Positions 40,718-49,671 of a DNA stretch of 64,000 nt are shown here, in pieces. Each line of letters begins with the position of its first letter. Positions within the stretch are counted from its first letter, which is position 1. Source of the stretch: Symbioplanes lichenis (GTDB lineage Bacteria; Actinomycetota; Actinomycetes; Mycobacteriales; Micromonosporaceae); assembly GCF_030709675.1 (NCBI RefSeq), contig NZ_JAUZQD010000010.1, positions 186,001 through 250,000 of the forward strand. Reading direction: 5' to 3'. The notes under the pieces were generated by a model. It was not told the origin of the DNA, did no database searches, and saw nothing but the letters and a program-made list of their open reading frames with translations. A program made the position numbers and the translations under genes.

Positions 40718-40736
40718 AGAGGCGAGGAGGTCGCCG

Positions 40737-41405
40737 GTGAGCTCATCGGTCATCGGCCCGGTCGAGGTCGGCGTCAGCCTGCGGGGCACCGTCGAGGACG
40801 CGGTCGCCGCCGCGATCGTCTCCGGCGAGCTCGCCCCGGGCACGCTGGTCACCGCACCGACCCTTGCCGCGCGCTTCGGCGTCTCCGCGACCCCGGTCCG
40901 CGAGGCGATGCTCAACCTGCAGAAGCGCGGGTTCGTCGATGTGGTGCGCAACAAGGGTTTCCGGGTCACCGACGTCAGCGAGCAGGACCTGTGGGAGATC
41001 GTCCGGCTGCGCCAGCAGCTGGAGAGCCCGCCGATGCGCGAGATCGCCCGCGCCCTGCAACCCGTCGCGGCGGCCGAGCTGCGGGCGAAGGCGCAGGTCA
41101 TCGTGGACGCCGCCGCGGCCGCCGACCTGGCCGCCTATCTCGCCGCCGACATGGACTTCCACCTGCGGCTGCTCGAGCTGCACGGCAACCGCCGCCTGGT
41201 CGCGCTGGTGAAGGACCTGCGGCAGCAGACCCGGATGGTCGGGCTGGCGGACATGATCGGCTCGGCCGAGCTGGCCCGGTCGGCGGCCGAGCACCACAGC
41301 CTCGTCGACCTGCTCGAGGCGCGGGACGGCCGGGGGGCGGAGACGCTCATGAACGCGCACATCGGGCACGTGCTCGGCTGGTGGAACGGGCGCGCCGAGG
41401 ACTGA
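40737..41405 (+). CDS. GntR-family (FadR/VanR type) regulator of hydroxyproline use
   Basis: A 222-residue regulator. The winged helix is GTVEDAVAAAIVSGELAPGT through APTLAARFGVSATPVREAML; the C-terminal FCD all-helical domain carries the metal/ligand residues around DMDFHLRLLELHGNRRL and AAEHHSLVDLLEARDG. It starts at GTG 40737 after GAGGAGG. Location between the catabolic operon and the peptide-transport operon, and the shared motif before all three units, point to local control with a pathway intermediate as effector. Confidence 0.85.
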   Translation: MSSSVIGPVEVGVSLRGTVEDAVAAAIVSGELAPGTLVTAPTLAARFGVSATPVREAMLNLQKRGFVDVVRNKGFRVTDVSEQDLWEIVRLRQQLESPPMREIARALQPVAAAELRAKAQVIVDAAAAADLAAYLAADMDFHLRLLELHGNRRLVALVKDLRQQTRMVGLADMIGSAELARSAAEHHSLVDLLEARDGRGAETLMNAHIGHVLGWWNGRAED

Positions 41406-41420
41406 CACCGCTCGCGTCCG

Positions 41421-41449
41421 GGCCGGTCACCGTACGGTGGCCGGCCTTT
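41421..41449 (+). terminator. Terminator after gntR
   Basis: GGCCGGTCACCG-TA-CGGTGGCCGGCC forms a 12-bp stem with one G-T mismatch and a tight loop, followed by TTTCGTCTT. It lies 15 bases after the gntR stop. Confidence 0.7.
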
Positions 41450-41491
41450 CGTCTTGGTAAACAACTTCGTGCGAACTCTTCACGTGCGAGG

Positions 41492-41505
41492 TGTGACATA
41501 TTACT
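41492..41505 (+). promoter_or_regulatory. Shared motif TGTGACATNNNACT, copy 3 (peptide transporter)
   Basis: TGTGACATATTACT lies 80 bases before the TTG start of the binding-protein gene. With the copies at 34454 and 40704 it defines a three-member candidate regulon. Confidence 0.5.
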
Positions 41506-41585
41506 GTCTCCCCATGGTGATCCGGGTCGCATCCGGTACCCCGCGCACTTCCTGATCGAGTTATTCGCGGAAGGCAGGACCCCCC

Positions 41586-43280
41586 TTGAAGAGAACCGCA
41601 CCTCCCGTGGCCCTGGCCGGCCTTGTCGTCACCACCCTCGCCCTGCAGGCCTGCTCGGGCGGCTCGTCGTCCGGCCCGTCCGGCGCCGCAAGCAACGGCA
41701 CGGCCGTCAGGGGCGGCACCGTGCACGTGCTGCAGGCCGACGACTTCTCCTACCTCGACCCGGCCCGCGGCTGGGACGGCGGCGTGAACGCCTTCTACCG
41801 CCTCGTCTACCGCCAGCTGGTCACCAAGGCGCCGAACGACGCCCAGGACCCCAACGCGATGGTCCCCGACCTGGCGCAGAGCCTCGGGAAGGTGTCCGAG
41901 GACGGCCTGACGTGGACCTACACGCTCAAGGACGGCATCAAGTTCGACACCGGCGCCCCGATCACCGCCAAGGACGTCAAGTTCGGCATCAGCCGCAGCT
42001 GGGACCCCGAGATCGGCATCGGCTCGCCCTACCTCAAGCAGCTCGTCGACGCGCCGGAGGGCTATGAGGGCCCGTACCGCTCGGGCGACCTGAAGACCAT
42101 CGAGACGCCCGACGACAAGACGATCGTGTTCCACCTCAAGGCGCCGTTCCCCGAGTTCGACGCGGCGCTGTCGATGCCCAGCGGCACGCCGTTCCCGGCG
42201 GGAACCGGTTCCGGTGACTCGTTCATCAACGACATCGTGTCCTCCGGCCCGTACGACCTGGAGAAGTTCACCCCGGGCAGCACCATCCAGCTCAAGCGCA
42301 ACGAGCAGTGGGACGCCTCCACGGACACCGTCCGGAAATCGCTTCCGGACAAGTGGCAGTTCGACATCGGCATCGACGGCGCGACCATCGACGAGCGGCT
42401 CATGGCGGGCCAGGGCGCCGACGTCAACGCGATCGCCGGCAGCGTGCAGACGGCCACCATCGCCCGGCTGCAGGCGCCGCAGTTCACCGGCCGCGTCGTC
42501 AAGGCGCCGTCGACCTGCCAGACCTACATGGGTCTCAACTCGACGAAGAAGCCGCTCGACAACGTGCAGGTGCGCCAGGCGGTCAGCTACGCCGTGGACA
42601 AGAGCGCGGTGCTCAACGCGACCGGCGGCAACCAGTTCGCCACGGTGTCGACCACGATCCTGCCGGCGACGGTCTCCGGGCACACCGACTTCGACCTCTA
42701 CCCGAGCGCGAACCACGCCGGCGACCCGGCGAAGGCCAAGGAGCTGCTCACCCAGGCCGGGCTCGCCGGCGGCTTCACGATGACCCTCGACGTACGCTCC
42801 AACGCCGTCGCCCAGCGGCAGGCCGAGGCCATCCAGCAGTCGCTGGCCAAGGCCGGCATCACGGTCAAGCTCAACGTGATCGACGTGTCCACCTACTACG
42901 AGACCATCGGCACCCCGTCGCAGCAGCACGACGCCGCCATCACCGGCTGGTGCCCCGACTGGGCGTCGAGCGCCTCGACCTTCCTGCCGCCGCTGTTCGA
43001 CGGCCGGACGATCACCCCCAAGGGCAACCAGAACCTCGCCCAGATCAACGACGACGCCGTGAACAAGGCGATCGACGCGGCGAAGAACCAGACCGACCTG
43101 ACCGCGGCCAACACCGCCTGGGGCGCGCTGGACAAGCAGATCCTCGAGCTGGCGCCGATCGTCCCGCTCAACGTGGAGAACCGCATCTACCTGCCGGGCA
43201 CCAACGTGGCCGGAGTGGTCGCGCCGACCGGTGACGTCGACTACGGCATCGTGGGTCTCAAGGACGCGTCGAAGGGCTGA
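41586..43280 (+). CDS. Peptide-binding lipoprotein (family 5, DppA/OppA type)
   Basis: A 564-residue lipoprotein. It starts at TTG 41586, since the basic KRTAPPVALAGLVVTTLALQ signal and the lipobox LQAC begin there. The mature protein has the SBP_bac_5 pattern (LDPARGWDGGVNAFYRLVYR, FDTGAPITAKDVKFGISRSW, LNSTKKPLDNVQVRQAVSYA, WCPDWASSASTFLPPLF). It binds oligo- or dipeptides outside the membrane for the two permeases and two ATPases that follow. Location after the hydroxyproline operon suggests Hyp- or Pro-containing peptides, possibly glycosylated. Confidence 0.9.
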   Translation: MKRTAPPVALAGLVVTTLALQACSGGSSSGPSGAASNGTAVRGGTVHVLQADDFSYLDPARGWDGGVNAFYRLVYRQLVTKAPNDAQDPNAMVPDLAQSLGKVSEDGLTWTYTLKDGIKFDTGAPITAKDVKFGISRSWDPEIGIGSPYLKQLVDAPEGYEGPYRSGDLKTIETPDDKTIVFHLKAPFPEFDAALSMPSGTPFPAGTGSGDSFINDIVSSGPYDLEKFTPGSTIQLKRNEQWDASTDTVRKSLPDKWQFDIGIDGATIDERLMAGQGADVNAIAGSVQTATIARLQAPQFTGRVVKAPSTCQTYMGLNSTKKPLDNVQVRQAVSYAVDKSAVLNATGGNQFATVSTTILPATVSGHTDFDLYPSANHAGDPAKAKELLTQAGLAGGFTMTLDVRSNAVAQRQAEAIQQSLAKAGITVKLNVIDVSTYYETIGTPSQQHDAAITGWCPDWASSASTFLPPLFDGRTITPKGNQNLAQINDDAVNKAIDAAKNQTDLTAANTAWGALDKQILELAPIVPLNVENRIYLPGTNVAGVVAPTGDVDYGIVGLKDASKG

Positions 43281-43287
43281 GGCTGAC

Positions 43288-44229
43288 GTGTCGATCCAAT
43301 CCCCGGAACTCGAGGCCGCCGCCCCCGCGGTGGTCACCGAGGATCCCCGGCGCAGCGTCTGGCACGCGCTCCGGCGCGACTGGGCGGCCGTGGCCTGCCT
43401 CGCGTACATCGGGCTCGTGGTCCTGATGGCGGTGTTCGCGCCTCTGATCGTGAAGCTGAGCGGCTGGGATCCGTACCAGTTCGACCAGAGCGCGATCAAC
43501 CCCGACCTGGGCGGCGTGCCGCTCGGGTCGTGGGGCGGCATCTCCGCCGACCACTGGCTCGGCGTCGAGCCGGGCAGCGGGCGCGACATCTTCGCCCGCA
43601 TCGTGTACGGCGCCCGGTCGTCGATGCTGATCGCGCTGGGCGCCACCGCGCTGACCACCGTGCTCGGCGTGGTGTTCGGGCTGGTGGCCGGCTACTTCGG
43701 CGGCCGCACGGACATGGTGGTCTCGCGGGTCATGGAGTTCCTCATGGCCTTCCCCGCACTGATCTTCATGATCGCGGTGCTCTCCGCGCTGCCGGCCGAC
43801 GACCGGCAGTACCTGCTGGTGCTGGTGATCTCGGTCTTCGGCTGGCCCTATCTGGCCCGGATCGTGCGGGCCCAGACCATGTCGCTCAAGGAGCGCGAGT
43901 TCGTCGAGGCCGCCCGCGCGTCGGGCGCCTCGCGGACCCGGCTCGTCTTCACCGAGATCCTGCCCAACCTGCGGTCGACCATCCTGGTGATGGTCACCCT
44001 GGCCGTGCCCGGCTACATCGGTACGGAGGCCGGCCTGTCGTTCCTCGGCGTCGGTCTCGTGCCGCCGACGCCGTCGTGGGGCCAGATGATCGCGAGCTCG
44101 GTGAGCTGGTACTCCGTCGTGCCCACGTTCTTCCTCGTGCCGGGCGCGTTCCTGGCCCTGCTCGTGCTGGCGTTCATGGTCCTCGGTGACCGTGTCCGCG
44201 CGGCCGTGGACCCGGGAGGCAGGGCATGA
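43288..44229 (+). CDS. Peptide ABC transporter permease, DppC type
   Basis: A 313-residue protein with the short N-terminal helix and periplasmic segment of DppC/OppC, then five membrane helices with the EAA motif FVEAARASGASRTRLVFTEI. It starts at GTG 43288, eight bases after the binding-protein stop; the frame extends upstream but without conserved residues. In most operons the DppB-type permease precedes DppC; here the order is reversed. Confidence 0.9.
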   Translation: MSIQSPELEAAAPAVVTEDPRRSVWHALRRDWAAVACLAYIGLVVLMAVFAPLIVKLSGWDPYQFDQSAINPDLGGVPLGSWGGISADHWLGVEPGSGRDIFARIVYGARSSMLIALGATALTTVLGVVFGLVAGYFGGRTDMVVSRVMEFLMAFPALIFMIAVLSALPADDRQYLLVLVISVFGWPYLARIVRAQTMSLKEREFVEAARASGASRTRLVFTEILPNLRSTILVMVTLAVPGYIGTEAGLSFLGVGLVPPTPSWGQMIASSVSWYSVVPTFFLVPGAFLALLVLAFMVLGDRVRAAVDPGGRA

Positions 44230-44318
44230 CCGACTGCACCGAGCGGCACCCAGCCGCACCCGGAAACGGCCTCGCAGGCGAGGGCCAGGAGGGCATGCCG
44301 AAGGAGGGCACAGCGTGA
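44226..44318 (+). CDS. Possible 30-residue peptide linking the two permease genes
   Basis: The 85-base gap between the permease genes contains an ORF that begins in an ATGA overlap with the DppC stop and ends in a GTGA overlap with the DppB start. It would encode a 30-residue Gly/Glu/Ala-rich peptide starting MTDCTERHPAAPGNG. No homologue is known to me. Its boundary fit on both sides suggests it may serve translational coupling. It could equally be chance. Confidence 0.25.
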   Translation: MTDCTERHPAAPGNGLAGEGQEGMPKEGTA

Positions 44319-45313
44319 CTCGCTATGTCGTGCACCGGGTGGCGGGCATGCTGCTCGTGCTCTTCCTGGTGTGCCTGTTCACGTACATCATCTTCTTCGT
44401 GCTGTCGCCCGATCCGGCGGTGCAGATCTGCGGCAAGAACTGCACGCCGGACCGCATCGACCAGATCCGCGCGAACCTCGGGCTGGATCAGCCGTTCCTG
44501 ACGCAGTTCCTGCAATTCCTGCAGGGCCTCTTCGTGGGGCGCGACTACGGCAGCGGCGCCTCGGTCGTGCACTGCCCGGCGCCGTGCCTCGGCTACTCGT
44601 TCCAGACGTCGCAGATCGTCACCGACATGATCATGCAGCGGCTGCCCGTGACGGCGGTCGTGGCGATCGGCGCGGCCGTGCTCTGGCTGCTCGCCGGCGT
44701 CATCGGCGGCCTGATCAGCGCGGTGCGCGAGGGCAAGTTCGCCGACCGGTTCATCGCCGGGCTGACCCTGGGCGGCATGTCGATCCCGAACTACGTGCTG
44801 GCGCTCGCTCTCCAGTACGTCTTCGTGGTCAAGCTGCAATGGCTGCCGTTCCCGCAAGCGGTCCCCTTCGCCGATGATCCGGCGCAGTGGTTCCTCAACT
44901 TCATCCTGCCGTGGACCGTGCTGGCGATCGGCTACGCGTCGTCGTACACCCGGCTCACGCGGGCCAACGTGCTGGACACGCTCGGGGAGAACTTCGTGCG
45001 TACGGCGAAGGCCAAGGGGTTGCGCCCGGACCTGGTGTGGCGGCGGCACGCGCTGCGCCCGGCCCTGACGCCGATCGTCACGATCGCCGGCATGGACTTC
45101 GCCGGGCTGCTCGGCGGCGCGCTGATCACCGAGACGGTGTTCGGCATCAACGGGGTCGGCAAGCTCGCCGCCGACTCCATCACCAAGAACGACCAGCCGG
45201 TCATCATGGCGGTCACGCTGCTCGCCGCGTTCTTCGTGGTGGTCGGCAACATGGCCGTCGACCTGCTCTACTCCGCGATCGACCCGCGGGTCCGGGTGGG
45301 GATGGGGACATGA
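44315..45313 (+). CDS. Peptide ABC transporter permease, DppB type
   Basis: A 332-residue protein with six membrane helices and the DppB pattern (RYVVHRVAGMLLVLFLVCLF, IDQIRANLGLDQPFLTQFL, EAA-like FVRTAKAKGLRPDLVWRRHA, GALITETVFGINGVG). It starts at GTG 44315 after AAGGAGG. The periplasmic loop has four Cys (QICGKNC, HCPAPC), which is unusual for the family and suggests disulfides outside the membrane. It ends in an ATGA overlap with the first ATPase. Confidence 0.9.
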   Translation: MTRYVVHRVAGMLLVLFLVCLFTYIIFFVLSPDPAVQICGKNCTPDRIDQIRANLGLDQPFLTQFLQFLQGLFVGRDYGSGASVVHCPAPCLGYSFQTSQIVTDMIMQRLPVTAVVAIGAAVLWLLAGVIGGLISAVREGKFADRFIAGLTLGGMSIPNYVLALALQYVFVVKLQWLPFPQAVPFADDPAQWFLNFILPWTVLAIGYASSYTRLTRANVLDTLGENFVRTAKAKGLRPDLVWRRHALRPALTPIVTIAGMDFAGLLGGALITETVFGINGVGKLAADSITKNDQPVIMAVTLLAAFFVVVGNMAVDLLYSAIDPRVRVGMGT

Positions 45314-46128
45314 GCCTTCTTTCCGTACGCGACCTGACCGTCCGCTTCGGGTCCTCCGCGCCGCCCGTGGTCGACGGCATCGGTTTCAGCGTTCCCGCCG
45401 GCGGCGCTCTCGGCATCGTGGGGGAGTCGGGGTCGGGCAAGTCGATGACCAGTCTCGCGATCATGGGGCTGCTGCCGCCCGGCGCTTCTCGTACTGGAAC
45501 CGTTTTCTTCGATGGTCAGGAGCTCACCGCCCTGAGCGAGCGGAAGATGCGGGAAGTCCGCGGGAACCGGATCGCGATGGTGTTCCAGGACCCGCTCTCG
45601 TCGCTGAACCCGTACTACACGGTCGGCACCCAGATCGCCGAGGCCTACCGCTCGCACCGCTCCGGAGTCGGCCGCCGCGCGGCCCGGCAGGTGGCGATCG
45701 AGGCCATGGAACGTGTGCACATCAAGGAAGCCGGCCGCCGCGTCGACGACTACCCGCACCAGTTCTCCGGCGGCATGCGCCAGCGGGTGATGATCGCGAT
45801 GGCGCTCAGCACCGAGCCGGAGCTGATCATCGCCGACGAGCCGACCACGGCGCTCGACGTCACCGTGCAGGCGCAGATCCTCGACCTGCTGGCCGAGGTG
45901 CGCCGGGACACCGGGGCCGCGCTGATCCTCATCACCCACGACCTCGCCGTGGTCAGCGAGGTGGCCGACAACGTCGTGGTGATGCGGCACGGGAACGTGG
46001 TGGAAACCGGTTCCACCGAGCAGATCTTCTCCGACCCGCGGGAGGCGTACACGCAGGCTCTGCTGGACGCGGTGCCGCGAATCGACGACGAGATCGCCTC
46101 ACTACGCAGCCTCGGGGGTGACCTGTGA
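45310..46128 (+). CDS. Peptide ABC transporter ATPase, DppD type
   Basis: A 272-residue ATPase: Walker A GESGSGKSMT, Q-loop VFQDPLSSLNP, signature FSGGMRQRV, Walker B LIIADEPTTALD and His of the switch in ITHDLAVV. The C-terminal stretch that in DppD/OppD includes the oligopeptide-transporter extension with an iron-sulfur cluster is short here. It overlaps both neighbours by four bases. It powers the peptide importer together with the DppF-type subunit. Confidence 0.92.
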   Translation: MSLLSVRDLTVRFGSSAPPVVDGIGFSVPAGGALGIVGESGSGKSMTSLAIMGLLPPGASRTGTVFFDGQELTALSERKMREVRGNRIAMVFQDPLSSLNPYYTVGTQIAEAYRSHRSGVGRRAARQVAIEAMERVHIKEAGRRVDDYPHQFSGGMRQRVMIAMALSTEPELIIADEPTTALDVTVQAQILDLLAEVRRDTGAALILITHDLAVVSEVADNVVVMRHGNVVETGSTEQIFSDPREAYTQALLDAVPRIDDEIASLRSLGGDL

Positions 46129-46955
46129 CGCTTCTGGAAGCACGGAACCTCGTCAAGGAGTTCGCCGTCGCCGGGACGGCCGGGTTGTTCAAGCCGGCCG
46201 CGAAGTTCACCGCCGTGGACGACGTGTCGTTCGAGCTGCACGCCGGGCAGACGCTCGCCCTGGTCGGCGAGTCCGGCTCGGGCAAGTCGACCACCGCCCG
46301 CCTGGCCGCCCGGCTGCTCGACGTCACCTCGGGCACGGTCCTGCTCGACGGGCAGGACGTCACCCGGGCCGAGGGCGACGACCTGCTGCGGGTGCGCCGG
46401 ACGATCCAGGTGGTGTTCCAGGACCCGTTCTCGTCGCTCAACCCGCGGCACACCGTGGAGCAGATCGTCACCGCCCCGCTGCGCTACCAGAAGCGGCCGA
46501 TCCCCGGCGGGACCCGGGCCGTCGCGCAGGCGTTGCTGTCCCGCGTCGGGCTGAACCCGGATCACGTCGGCCGGTATCCCGCGCAGTTCTCCGGCGGGCA
46601 GGCGCAGCGGATCGGCATCGCCCGGGCGCTCGCCGTCGGCCCGCGCGTGCTGGTCTGCGACGAGGCGGTCTCGGCGCTCGACGTGTCGGTGCAGGCGCAG
46701 ATCATCAACCTGCTGCGGGACCTGCAGCGCGAGGAGGGCTTCGGCTGCCTGTTCATCGCGCACGATTTGGCTGTGGTGCGGCAGATCGCCACCTCGGTCG
46801 CCGTCATGACCGCCGGCCGGGTGGTCGAGACGGGCGAGCGGGACGCCGTGTTCGGGGCCCCGCAGCACGAGTACACCCGGAAGCTGCTGGCCGCGGTCCC
46901 GCGGATCCGGCCCGAATGGGAAGCCGCGCGGCGGCGGAATGCGGTGGCCCGATGA
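46125..46955 (+). CDS. Peptide ABC transporter ATPase, DppF type
   Basis: A 276-residue ATPase. Walker A is GESGSGKSTTA, Q-loop VFQDPFSSLNPRH, signature FSGGQAQRIGI, Walker B LVCDEAVSALD (the usual Pro-Thr after Glu replaced by Ala-Val, as in several DppF proteins) and the switch His in IAHDLAVV. It starts at GTG 46125 inside the DppD stop and ends in an ATGA overlap with the peptidase gene, so import and hydrolysis are coupled at translation. Confidence 0.92.
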   Translation: MTLLEARNLVKEFAVAGTAGLFKPAAKFTAVDDVSFELHAGQTLALVGESGSGKSTTARLAARLLDVTSGTVLLDGQDVTRAEGDDLLRVRRTIQVVFQDPFSSLNPRHTVEQIVTAPLRYQKRPIPGGTRAVAQALLSRVGLNPDHVGRYPAQFSGGQAQRIGIARALAVGPRVLVCDEAVSALDVSVQAQIINLLRDLQREEGFGCLFIAHDLAVVRQIATSVAVMTAGRVVETGERDAVFGAPQHEYTRKLLAAVPRIRPEWEAARRRNAVAR

Positions 46956-48238
46956 CAGTTGAGTATCCGATTCCCGGGGCGTGGATCCGGGAGTTCACCG
47001 TTCCGGTCCCGCTGGACTGGTCGGACCCGTCCGGCGCCTCGATCGAGGTCTTCGTGCGCGAGCTCGTGGATCCCGACCGGCGCCGGGAGGATCTGCCGCT
47101 GCTGACCTATCTGCAGGGCGGGCCGGGCGGGGCGAATCCTCGGCCCACGGGTGTGGATGGCTGGCTGGCCGAGGCACTGCCGCACTATCGCGTGGTGCTG
47201 GTCGACCAGCGGGGGACCGGGCGCAGCACCCCGGTCGACGGGACCGTCGTCGCGGGTTTCCCCTCCGGGGCGGCCGCCGCCGACTACCTGCTCAAGTTCC
47301 GGGCCGACTCGATCGTGCGCGATCTCGAGGAGGTGCGGCGGACGGCGTACCGGGGAAAGAAGTGGGCCACCCTGGCGCAGAGCTTCGGCGGCTGGCTGAC
47401 CCTCACCTACCTGTCGATCGCCCCGGAGGCGCTGGCCGCCTGCTATGTGTGCGGCGGGATCCCGGGGCTGCCGCCGAGCCCGGACGAGGTCTATCGGCGC
47501 ACGTTCACCCGGGCGGCGGAGAAGACAGCCGACTTCTACCGGCGCTATCCGCAGGACGTGGAAACGGTTTCAGCGATTGCCGATCGGCTGGCGGACGGGG
47601 ATGTCTTGCTGCCGGACGGGTCGCCGTTGTCCGTGCGGCGATTCCAGTCGCTCGGCGGCGATCTGGGTTTCGGGCCCGGGCATCTGCGCCTGCATTGGCT
47701 GGTGTCGGAGGCGTTCGCGCCGGGCGGCCGGCTGACTGACGACTTCCTGGAATCGGTTCTGGTGCGTTCCTCGACGGCGGGCAACCCGCTCTTCTGGACG
47801 TTGCAGGAGACCATCTACGGCGACGGGGCGAACGGGCCGTTCCGCTGGGCGGCGCAACGCGAGCGGGATCGGCGGCCGGAGTTCTCACCCTCCCGCCGGC
47901 CTTTGCTCTTCACGACGGAGATGGCGTTCCCGTGGATGTTCCAGGAGATCACCACGCTGCGGCCCTTCGCCGCCGCGATGGAGGAGCTGGCCGCGGTGGA
48001 GAAGTGGACGCCCCTCTACGACCCGGAGCGGCTGGCCGCCAACGAGGTGCCGCTGGCCGCGGCGGTGTACTTCGACGACGTGTTCGTCGACTCCGGCCTG
48101 CAACGTGACACGCTGGCGAAGGTCGGCGCCACGCAGGCGTGGGTGACCAACGAGTTCGAGCACGACGGCATCGGCAGTGGGCGCGTTTTCACCCGGCTGC
48201 GCGAGATGGTCCGCGACCGAGGAGGAGAGCAGCGATGA
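46952..48238 (+). CDS. Prolyl aminopeptidase-like alpha/beta hydrolase (S33)
   Basis: A 428-residue cytoplasmic hydrolase. It opens with a beta strand set typical of the proline iminopeptidase family, then the oxyanion motif LTYLQGGPGGANP (HGGPG-like), then the nucleophile Ser144 in LAQSFGGW. The large cap domain follows, and the catalytic His is probably in EFEHDGIGSG. Family members remove N-terminal proline or hydroxyproline from peptides. It starts in an ATGA overlap with the DppF gene and ends in one with the M24 gene. Its place fits release of Pro/Hyp from imported peptides. Confidence 0.85.
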   Translation: MTVEYPIPGAWIREFTVPVPLDWSDPSGASIEVFVRELVDPDRRREDLPLLTYLQGGPGGANPRPTGVDGWLAEALPHYRVVLVDQRGTGRSTPVDGTVVAGFPSGAAAADYLLKFRADSIVRDLEEVRRTAYRGKKWATLAQSFGGWLTLTYLSIAPEALAACYVCGGIPGLPPSPDEVYRRTFTRAAEKTADFYRRYPQDVETVSAIADRLADGDVLLPDGSPLSVRRFQSLGGDLGFGPGHLRLHWLVSEAFAPGGRLTDDFLESVLVRSSTAGNPLFWTLQETIYGDGANGPFRWAAQRERDRRPEFSPSRRPLLFTTEMAFPWMFQEITTLRPFAAAMEELAAVEKWTPLYDPERLAANEVPLAAAVYFDDVFVDSGLQRDTLAKVGATQAWVTNEFEHDGIGSGRVFTRLREMVRDRGGEQR

Positions 48239-49671
48239 GCGACACCATCCGACAGGCCGGGGCCATTCCTTCGGCCGGGGCCGTTTCGCCGGCCGGGGTC
48301 GTTTCGCCGGCCGGCGTCACCCGGCCGGCCTGGGCCGGGACCAAGCCGCCGCGGTTGGCCGACGACAGCCCTGGCTTCCGGGCGCTGATCGGGCAGGGCT
48401 GGGCCGACCAGCACGTTCCGGCGCCGGTGGACTCCGCCGCGGCCCGGGCCGCCGCCGACCACCGCGCCCGGCTCAGCGCCGCGCTGCCCGGGCGGACGAT
48501 CGTGCTGACCGCCGGGGTCGCCAAGAACCGCAACGGCGACGCCGACCACGCGTTCCGGGCCGACAGCGACTTCGTGTGGGCGACGTCGTGCCAGGCCGAG
48601 GGGGCGGTGCTGGTGATGCGCCCGCACGCCGGTGGCCACGATGCCGTGCTGTATCTGCCGCCGCCGGCGCGCCCGGGGGAACGGGACTTCTACGCCAGCG
48701 CTGCCTACGGGGAGCTGTGGGTCGGGCCGTCCGCCGGGCTGGACGCGTGGGCCGAGGCGCTGGACCTGCCGGTGCGGCCGCTGGACTCACTGGTCATGCC
48801 GTCGGAGGTCGCGGACGCCGGCGAGGTGCTGTCGGACCTGCGCATGATCAAGGACGAGTGGGAGATCGGGCAGCTGCGGGCGGCTGTCGACGCCACGGTC
48901 GGCGGGTTCGAGGCGGTCGCGGGCGAGGTGGCTTACGCCGTCTCGCGGGGTCTGGGGGAGCGCTGGCTGCAGGGCACCTTCGACCGGCACGCGCGCACGT
49001 TCGGCAATGGTCCCGGCTACAGCACCATCGTCGGATCCGGGCCGCACGCGCCGATCCTGCACTGGGTGCGCTGCGACGGGCCGGTGCTGCCCGGCGAGGC
49101 GCTGCTGCTGGACATGGGCGTCGAGGCGCGGTCGCTCTACACGGCGGACGTGACCCGGACGATCCCGGTGGGAACCGGTTTCAGCGCGGCCCAGCGGCAG
49201 GTGCACGACCTGGTCGAGGCGGCGCACCGGGCGGGGATGGCCCAGGTGCGGCCGGGCGGGCAGTACTCGGACTTCCACTTCGCGTCGATGGAGGTGCTGG
49301 CGCGGGGGCTGGCCGACTGGGGGCTGCTGCCGGTGTCGGTGGACGAGGCGCTCGCTCCCGAGGGCCAGCAGCACCGCCGGTACATCGTCTGCGGAGTCGG
49401 ACACCATCTCGGCCTGGACGTGCACGACTGCGGAAAGTCGGAGTACGACAAGTACCACGGTGCCGCGCTGGAGGCGGGCATGGTGCTGACCGTGGAGCCT
49501 GGGTTGTACTTCCACGCGCACGACGAGACCGTGCCACCGGAGTTGCGAGGAATCGGCGTCCGGCTGGAGGACGACCTGCTCGTGACACCGGCCGGCAACG
49601 AGGTGCTGTCCGGGGCGCTCCCGATCGACGCGGAAGGAATCGAGCAGTGGGCTTCCCGTTTCGCGAAGTGA
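48235..49671 (+). CDS. M24 metallopeptidase (aminopeptidase P type)
   Basis: A 478-residue enzyme with the aminopeptidase-P N-terminal domain (SDFVWATSCQAEGAVLVM, then PGERDFYASAAYGELWVG) and pita-bread catalytic domain. Metal ligands: Asp in LLLDMGVEA, Asp in YTADVTRT, His in CGVGHHLGLDVHD, Glu in TVEPGLYF and Glu in RLEDDLLV. It removes the residue before a proline-like imino acid. The first 40 residues are a variable Ala/Gly/Val-Ser-Pro repeat encoded by an 18-bp DNA repeat (about 48265-48320). It overlaps the glycosidase gene downstream. Confidence 0.88.
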   Translation: MSDTIRQAGAIPSAGAVSPAGVVSPAGVTRPAWAGTKPPRLADDSPGFRALIGQGWADQHVPAPVDSAAARAAADHRARLSAALPGRTIVLTAGVAKNRNGDADHAFRADSDFVWATSCQAEGAVLVMRPHAGGHDAVLYLPPPARPGERDFYASAAYGELWVGPSAGLDAWAEALDLPVRPLDSLVMPSEVADAGEVLSDLRMIKDEWEIGQLRAAVDATVGGFEAVAGEVAYAVSRGLGERWLQGTFDRHARTFGNGPGYSTIVGSGPHAPILHWVRCDGPVLPGEALLLDMGVEARSLYTADVTRTIPVGTGFSAAQRQVHDLVEAAHRAGMAQVRPGGQYSDFHFASMEVLARGLADWGLLPVSVDEALAPEGQQHRRYIVCGVGHHLGLDVHDCGKSEYDKYHGAALEAGMVLTVEPGLYFHAHDETVPPELRGIGVRLEDDLLVTPAGNEVLSGALPIDAEGIEQWASRFAK

